The notes beneath the pieces are model-generated. The model was not told the origin of the DNA. It did no database searches and saw nothing but the letters and a program-made list of their open reading frames with translations. From positions 1-38,185 of the IMG/VR virus record IMGVR_UViG_3300013233_000601: 38,185 bases of DNA; one strand, given 5' to 3'. The DNA is from a virus. The translations under genes were made by a program, and so were the position numbers. The stretch's first letter is position 1; every line of letters starts with the position of its first letter. Positions 34,508 to 38,185 of the stretch are shown here, one piece after another.

Positions 34508-34732
34508 GGGTGGAAGAGGTTGCCAGCGTAATAATTCATAACGCTGCTTGGCTTTTCTTTCAAAGCGCCGGTAATGGTCTGTATCTGAGCAGGAGTAGCA
34601 TTTTACCTCTGCCACTGACCATCTTTTTGACATGCCATCAAACACGCAAATCAGAGGCCAAGGGTGATTGAATTCGCCGATAAAGACGGTGCCGTCTGTG
34701 GGGGCTGTTTTTGCTGGTTGCCAATCGCTCAT
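34490..34732 (-). CDS. DUF551-like small protein
   Basis: 80 residues with the order typical of DUF551-type phage proteins: N-terminal WQPAKTAPTDGTVFIGEF and C-terminal LLRWQPLPPYHS. Two or three cysteines lie in the middle (VKCYSCSD). Function unknown in the family. It is coupled to its upstream neighbour by a 4-base overlap. Confidence 0.75.
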   Translation of the reverse strand: MSDWQPAKTAPTDGTVFIGEFNHPWPLICVFDGMSKRWSVAEVKCYSCSDTDHYRRFERKAKQRYELLRWQPLPPYHSVE

Positions 34733-35082
34733 GGTGTTGTGTCCAGTGGGTCAAGGTAATCAAAGCCGTCTCTTAATGTGGCGCTGACGTTGTTGGATTT
34801 TATTAATTTTTTTAGCACTTGATTGGTGGTGCGCCATTTTTTAATCGTGCCTGAGCGGATTAATTCAGCACGGCGGTCTTTTAATATGCGTTTGATGCGT
34901 TTGTTGTCTTCTGTGGTGGTGGCAATGATGCAGCAGTCGGTGACAACCTCGGTTAACCACTGAGATTCTTTGTTGCTTTCCAGTTGGGGGTCGATTGTGT
35001 CCATGAATATCTCGGTTAAATCTGCGGCGGTGAGCCAGTCACCGTGGATGATGTGCTGCGGGGTTAGGTGGGCTATGGTCAC
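34729..35082 (-). CDS. Uncharacterised 117-residue protein
   Basis: Starts with GTG at 35082 in a GTGA overlap with the preceding 52-residue gene. Mainly helical, with WLTAADLTEIFMDTIDPQLESNKESQ and a basic C-terminal part (RIKRILKDRRAELIRSGTIKK, KLIKSNNV). The second half has a helix-turn-helix-like rhythm, but no family can be named. Confidence 0.7.
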   Translation of the reverse strand: MTIAHLTPQHIIHGDWLTAADLTEIFMDTIDPQLESNKESQWLTEVVTDCCIIATTTEDNKRIKRILKDRRAELIRSGTIKKWRTTNQVLKKLIKSNNVSATLRDGFDYLDPLDTTP

Positions 35083-35237
35083 TCGGGCGGGAAGCGGATG
35101 TAATGATCTGTTAGAGCGTCTTTATAGAGTTCGCCCTCTTCTTCAAGCTCGCAGTCCATGTCGTAAATCATGTTTTTTACGGCTGATTCTTGGGCTTGGT
35201 TGTCTTCTGTTGTTCTTGTTTGTTGGTAGGTTGTCAT
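35079..35237 (-). CDS. 52-residue acidic protein
   Basis: Frame ATG 35237 to TGA, starting MTTYQQTRTTEDNQAQ and ending ALTDHYIRFPPE with an acidic middle (DMDCELEEEGELYKD). It overlaps the next gene by 4 bases and starts 11 bases after the head morphogenesis stop, filling the gap exactly. A weak AGAG-type ribosome site is present. No family recognised. Confidence 0.65.
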   Translation of the reverse strand: MTTYQQTRTTEDNQAQESAVKNMIYDMDCELEEEGELYKDALTDHYIRFPPE

Positions 35238-35248
35238 TTTTCTCTCGG

Positions 35249-36328
35249 TTAAATTAAATCGGTGTTTATTCCACGCCGTTTTAATGATGCCTCAACTTTA
35301 TGCCACGGCTTATTAATTTGGCTCTCTTTAATTAAGCCTATTTTATAGGCCTTGTATTTTTTCTGACTTCCTAAGACGTTTAATTGCGTGGTTGGCGGTT
35401 GCTCTGACAACCACTCCAAGCCGGTCTGCTGGCCTGCTTCATCCGCTTGGCTCACTTCGTCTCTGTAGACCAACTGCTCAAAGCTGATGGTGTTGGGGTG
35501 CGCTGGCCACGGTGATTTGCCCACTGGATAAACCCCTGTGCCGAGGCCGTGGAGGTTGGCGCTGGCGTGCAGATCACAGATGTCTTTTTTCCGGTGGTTG
35601 GGTGAGAGGGTGAACTTGGTGCCGACCACATCGGGATCCACAAAGGCACTGGCTTTGAATGCTTCGCCGTGGGCGCGGTTGATCTCGGTGCGAAAGACGC
35701 GCTTGGCTTGCGCCAGTGGGTTCATGGCTCCGGTCATAAACTCTTTGCCGAGAAGTTTGGAGAGTTGTTCTGGGTTGGCGTTGTTGGCTTTGCGGCTGAT
35801 GGATGCGGGTACGGCTTCGCCTCGGCTGACAAAGGCGTTGGCGGTTTTCCATGCGCTCTCGCCTTGGCTGACGGCTTCGCGGATGGTGCGGCTCAACACT
35901 TCCCGTGCGCCTGCGTCGATGCGCCAGAGCCGGTCACTGAGCTGGAGGCCGTCTTTGGCGACGGTCTCTTTGATGTTGGAGAGGGTGGCGGTGACGGCGG
36001 CGGCAATCAGTTCGGGTGGCACGGTTTGGGTTGCTGAAAAGGGCGTTACGCCGATCTGTGCGGATCGCTGCTGTTCGTCGGCCAATTGTTGCTGGATCTC
36101 GGCGTTGAGTTGATCCAATCGCGCTTCGATCTGGCGGATTAAGCCGATCATTTGGCTGCTGCCGATGCGCCCTGCTCCGGCGTTGGCGTAGATGAGCACG
36201 GTTTGTTCGATCTTTTCTCGGTAGTCGTTGTAGAGCTTGGTGAGCCGTCCGGCACTGCTGTTGTCCAGCTCTCGGAGGGCTTGTTGTGCGTCGTTAATGG
36301 CGGCTTGCAGTTCGTTACTGATCGGCAT
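35249..36328 (-). CDS. Minor head / head morphogenesis protein (MuF-like)
   Basis: 359 residues. The long helical N-terminus leads to a C-terminal region with the MuF-type signature RTEINRAHGEAFKASA followed by DICDLHASANLHGLGTGVYPVGKSPWPAHPNTIS. The family sits next to the portal, is packed in the head and may be ejected with DNA. The start overlaps the portal stop by 1 base. No toxin or other effector domain is fused to it. Confidence 0.85.
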   Translation of the reverse strand: MPISNELQAAINDAQQALRELDNSSAGRLTKLYNDYREKIEQTVLIYANAGAGRIGSSQMIGLIRQIEARLDQLNAEIQQQLADEQQRSAQIGVTPFSATQTVPPELIAAAVTATLSNIKETVAKDGLQLSDRLWRIDAGAREVLSRTIREAVSQGESAWKTANAFVSRGEAVPASISRKANNANPEQLSKLLGKEFMTGAMNPLAQAKRVFRTEINRAHGEAFKASAFVDPDVVGTKFTLSPNHRKKDICDLHASANLHGLGTGVYPVGKSPWPAHPNTISFEQLVYRDEVSQADEAGQQTGLEWLSEQPPTTQLNVLGSQKKYKAYKIGLIKESQINKPWHKVEASLKRRGINTDLI

Positions 36329-37722
36329 TAATCGTTGCTCACATCGGTGGCGCTTTCACCTTTTTTGGCGTTGTTTTCGGTGATGGTGATCTTTGGTTTT
36401 GGTTTGTCGCCCTCTTCATCGTCATCGTCTGGGTAAGGCTCTCGGCTTTTTTGCTCTGCTTCGCGCTGCTCCAACTCTTGTTTGGGGTCGAGGTTGGCGA
36501 TGCGCCAGACGCTGTCTTGGCTGGCTCCAAGGGCTTGGATCTTGAGGGCGCGGTCGGCGGACTGGCTTGGGGTTTCGGTGCGGCGTTCGGCAAACTTCAC
36601 TTTGAAACGGTAGTTGTCGGGGTTGATGCCTTGCAGCAGCAGATCCAAGCGGAAGCCTTGCTCGTAGACCATCGCTTGCAGGTCTTGCAGTGCGTCCAGC
36701 TCCTCAAAATAGTCGCGCTTCATGTCTTCCAACACGTCCCGAGAGAGGCCGTCGGTGTACCCAAACAACCCTTTGGGTGCTGGCGCACCGCTGAAGAAGG
36801 TGTCGAGCAGGTAGGCAACATCGGCGATTTGATCCAGATGTGCGTCACCGTCCAGAGAGCTGACGCTGCCCTTGCGGTTGAGGTAGTAGTCGGTCTGAAC
36901 CCCTTGAGCCATTGCTGTTTCGGTCTGCATTTTGTAATCAGTGAGGGCTTCGTCGGTGGCTCCTTCCAGAACATGCACTTTGCGCTGAGGTGCGCGCGCG
37001 TGACGGCGTAGGACTAGGTCGTCCTCTGTCATCATGAGTTTTTGCCAGACGGTGCGGCTGGCATCGAGATAAGGCCGACCCATGCAGCCTTTGTCGTCCC
37101 AGTTTTCGGGGTCGAGCCGCACCAAGGAGAGTTGCCAGAGCGGGAATGATGCGCTCTCTTTGCCTTCCAAAATGTCCCACTGAATAAAGGCTTTTGATGG
37201 GTCTATAAACTGGCCGTTCTTGCCCACTTGCGGAACGATGGTTTCCGCTGGCATTCGCACGCCACTGACGATGCGCTGGTTGCTGTCCAACACCCACTGC
37301 ATTGGCAAGTTGCCTTCCATGAGCAATCCTTTGGCATCGGATTCGAGCTTTTGGGTGTTGTGCAGATTGAGTCGGCGCTCAAATTTTTGCCAGAGGGTGT
37401 GCAGGCGCTTTTTGTCGCTGCTGGCTTCCAGCCGTAAACCGCCTTTTATCGCTGCTCTGGCGGTGCGTCCGTGGATCTTCTTTACCCGTGGGTCGATGCG
37501 GTGCATGTGGCGGATGTCGAGGATGGTGGCGCGTAGCTGGTAGTCGATGCCAAAAAAGTTCTGTAAATAGAACATTTGGTTTTCGGCGGTGGATCGAAAG
37601 CCGCGCTCGGTGCTGGGGGTGACGTGCCCCGCTCGGTACAAGCCCTCTTTGACCGCTGCCGGTGGCAGATTACCGATGCCGAGGGCGAGGTATTTTTGTT
37701 GGATGCTGTAGAGGTTTTTCAT
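36328..37722 (-). CDS. Portal protein
   Basis: 464 residues from ATG 37722, which begins one base after the TerL stop; the upstream extension to 37809 lies within TerL in another frame. Portal features: RATILDIRHMHRIDPRVKKIHGRTARAAIKGG near the start, NLPMQWVLDSNQRIVSGVRMPAETIVPQVG, and RVKFAERRTETPSQSADRALKIQALG in the stem/crown part, ending in an acidic-basic tail (PYPDDDDEEGDKPKPK). It forms the dodecameric DNA gate and docks the terminase. The gene order TerS-TerL-portal-MuF is standard. Confidence 0.88.
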   Translation of the reverse strand: MKNLYSIQQKYLALGIGNLPPAAVKEGLYRAGHVTPSTERGFRSTAENQMFYLQNFFGIDYQLRATILDIRHMHRIDPRVKKIHGRTARAAIKGGLRLEASSDKKRLHTLWQKFERRLNLHNTQKLESDAKGLLMEGNLPMQWVLDSNQRIVSGVRMPAETIVPQVGKNGQFIDPSKAFIQWDILEGKESASFPLWQLSLVRLDPENWDDKGCMGRPYLDASRTVWQKLMMTEDDLVLRRHARAPQRKVHVLEGATDEALTDYKMQTETAMAQGVQTDYYLNRKGSVSSLDGDAHLDQIADVAYLLDTFFSGAPAPKGLFGYTDGLSRDVLEDMKRDYFEELDALQDLQAMVYEQGFRLDLLLQGINPDNYRFKVKFAERRTETPSQSADRALKIQALGASQDSVWRIANLDPKQELEQREAEQKSREPYPDDDDEEGDKPKPKITITENNAKKGESATDVSND

Positions 37723-37723
37723 G

Positions 37724-38185
37724 TTAGATAATCCGGTCGGATGGGAGTCTGTGAGGGCTAAAGCCGAGTAATTGGTCGCGGGTGACGATGCTGCTGAGCA
37801 CTTGGCCACTGGCTGCGGGTGCGCCGCGCGTCACCATGCCCCAGACGCTGGCCATTGCGGCATCAAAGCAATCATCACCCAGCTTGCTGTTGACCATTTT
37901 GTAACTGGTGAAGCTGCCACGGGTCTCGATGGCTTTGATGTTGGAGAGCTGTTTTATGAGTGTTCTCATGCCGTCGGCTTCGTCGCCTTTGAGGCTTTCG
38001 TCGTCAACGTAGGGCATGGCGGTCTGGCCTGAATTAAAGATCATGCGCAGCGATTGCGCCATCTGGTGTTTGGCTTGGCCATCAAATCGAATGGGGCTGA
38101 ACGCCCACTCGTTCCACGTTGAGGAGGTGCTTTGGCCTTGGCCGATGGCCATGCGGTTGATGGTGGTTAGGTTTCTCTGGAACAG
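37724..38185 (-). CDS. terL: Terminase large subunit, C-terminal part (5' side cut by window end)
   Basis: This is the C-terminal end of the gene listed at 1-1376. On the circle, only 37724-37946 is new; 37947-38185 repeats 1-239. It encodes the last part of the nuclease domain, including GDDCFDAAMASVWG with its acidic metal-binding residues, and ends one base before the portal ATG. An apparent ATG-started frame at 38152 is only an internal methionine (residue 391). Confidence 0.9.
   Translation of the reverse strand: MFQRNLTTINRMAIGQGQSTSSTWNEWAFSPIRFDGQAKHQMAQSLRMIFNSGQTAMPYVDDESLKGDEADGMRTLIKQLSNIKAIETRGSFTSYKMVNSKLGDDCFDAAMASVWGMVTRGAPAASGQVLSSIVTRDQLLGFSPHRLPSDRII
37947..38185. repeat. 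Terminal direct repeat, right copy
   Basis: Identical to 1-239 and in frame with the large terminase. See the left copy for the reasoning. Genes in this part should be counted once. Confidence 0.95.

Noticed and set aside
34440-34520. LexA box upstream of the DinD-like gene
   Set aside because: No CTGT-N8-ACAG match was found. The ACTCAACTGAGT palindrome does not fit the gammaproteobacterial consensus.

Overview
The window is a complete, circularly closed genome of a temperate siphovirus, or a phage-plasmid, of a Gram-negative and probably proteobacterial host. Its last 239 bases (37947-38185) are identical to its first 239, so the unique circle is 37,946 bp. The junction falls inside the large terminase gene, which is listed in two pieces. 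Shine-Dalgarno-led genes, a lambda/HK97-type tail cluster, Mu-like head proteins (MuF-like and protease I-like), a DinD-like protein and an SSB with the acidic tip motif support this reading. No host gene, tRNA, rRNA or CRISPR array was seen.

Almost everything is on the minus strand, so transcription runs towards lower coordinates. Only the repressor and one small partner gene (11131-11742) are on plus. In transcription order around the circle, the early leftward operon starts at about 11.1 kb opposite the repressor: a ribbon-helix-helix protein, a one-helix membrane peptide, a zinc-finger protein, a small tyrosine recombinase, two small proteins (one DUF6378-like), an 89-residue protein and a zinc-finger/TOPRIM/helicase replication protein. 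It ends at a terminator at 5875-5901. Next comes an AT-rich block dense in GTTACC/GGTAAC repeats (5505-5780), a full-length tyrosine integrase, a 433-bp region with a perfect inverted repeat, a 41-residue membrane peptide, a large serine recombinase that overlaps the small terminase gene, the large terminase (across the junction), portal and MuF-like head protein.

The head module is then interrupted by about 5.7 kb of non-structural genes (35237 down to 29808): three small proteins, a DinD-like gene with its own promoter and terminator, a 126-residue protein, a membrane protein with a glutamine-rich coil and C-terminal winged helix, a triple-HTH protein, a Com-like zinc finger, a 55-residue protein, a small secreted protein, SSB and a membrane protein. 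Morphogenesis resumes with a single 852-residue protease/scaffold/capsid polyprotein gene, then connectors, tail completion proteins, tail tube, tail chaperones joined by a -1 frameshift, tape measure, minor tail proteins, an NlpC/P60-like protein, a 1435-residue tip protein and four receptor-side proteins, two of them internally repetitive.

The most notable points are three site-specific recombinases of two chemistries in one 38-kb genome; a dyad-symmetric repeat array beside the replication gene; stem-loops placed directly upstream of ribosome binding sites of three leftward transcription units; a protein made of twelve exact 22-residue repeats; the membrane-bound winged-helix and triple-HTH gene pair; and the lack of any recognisable endolysin, holin or spanin cassette.
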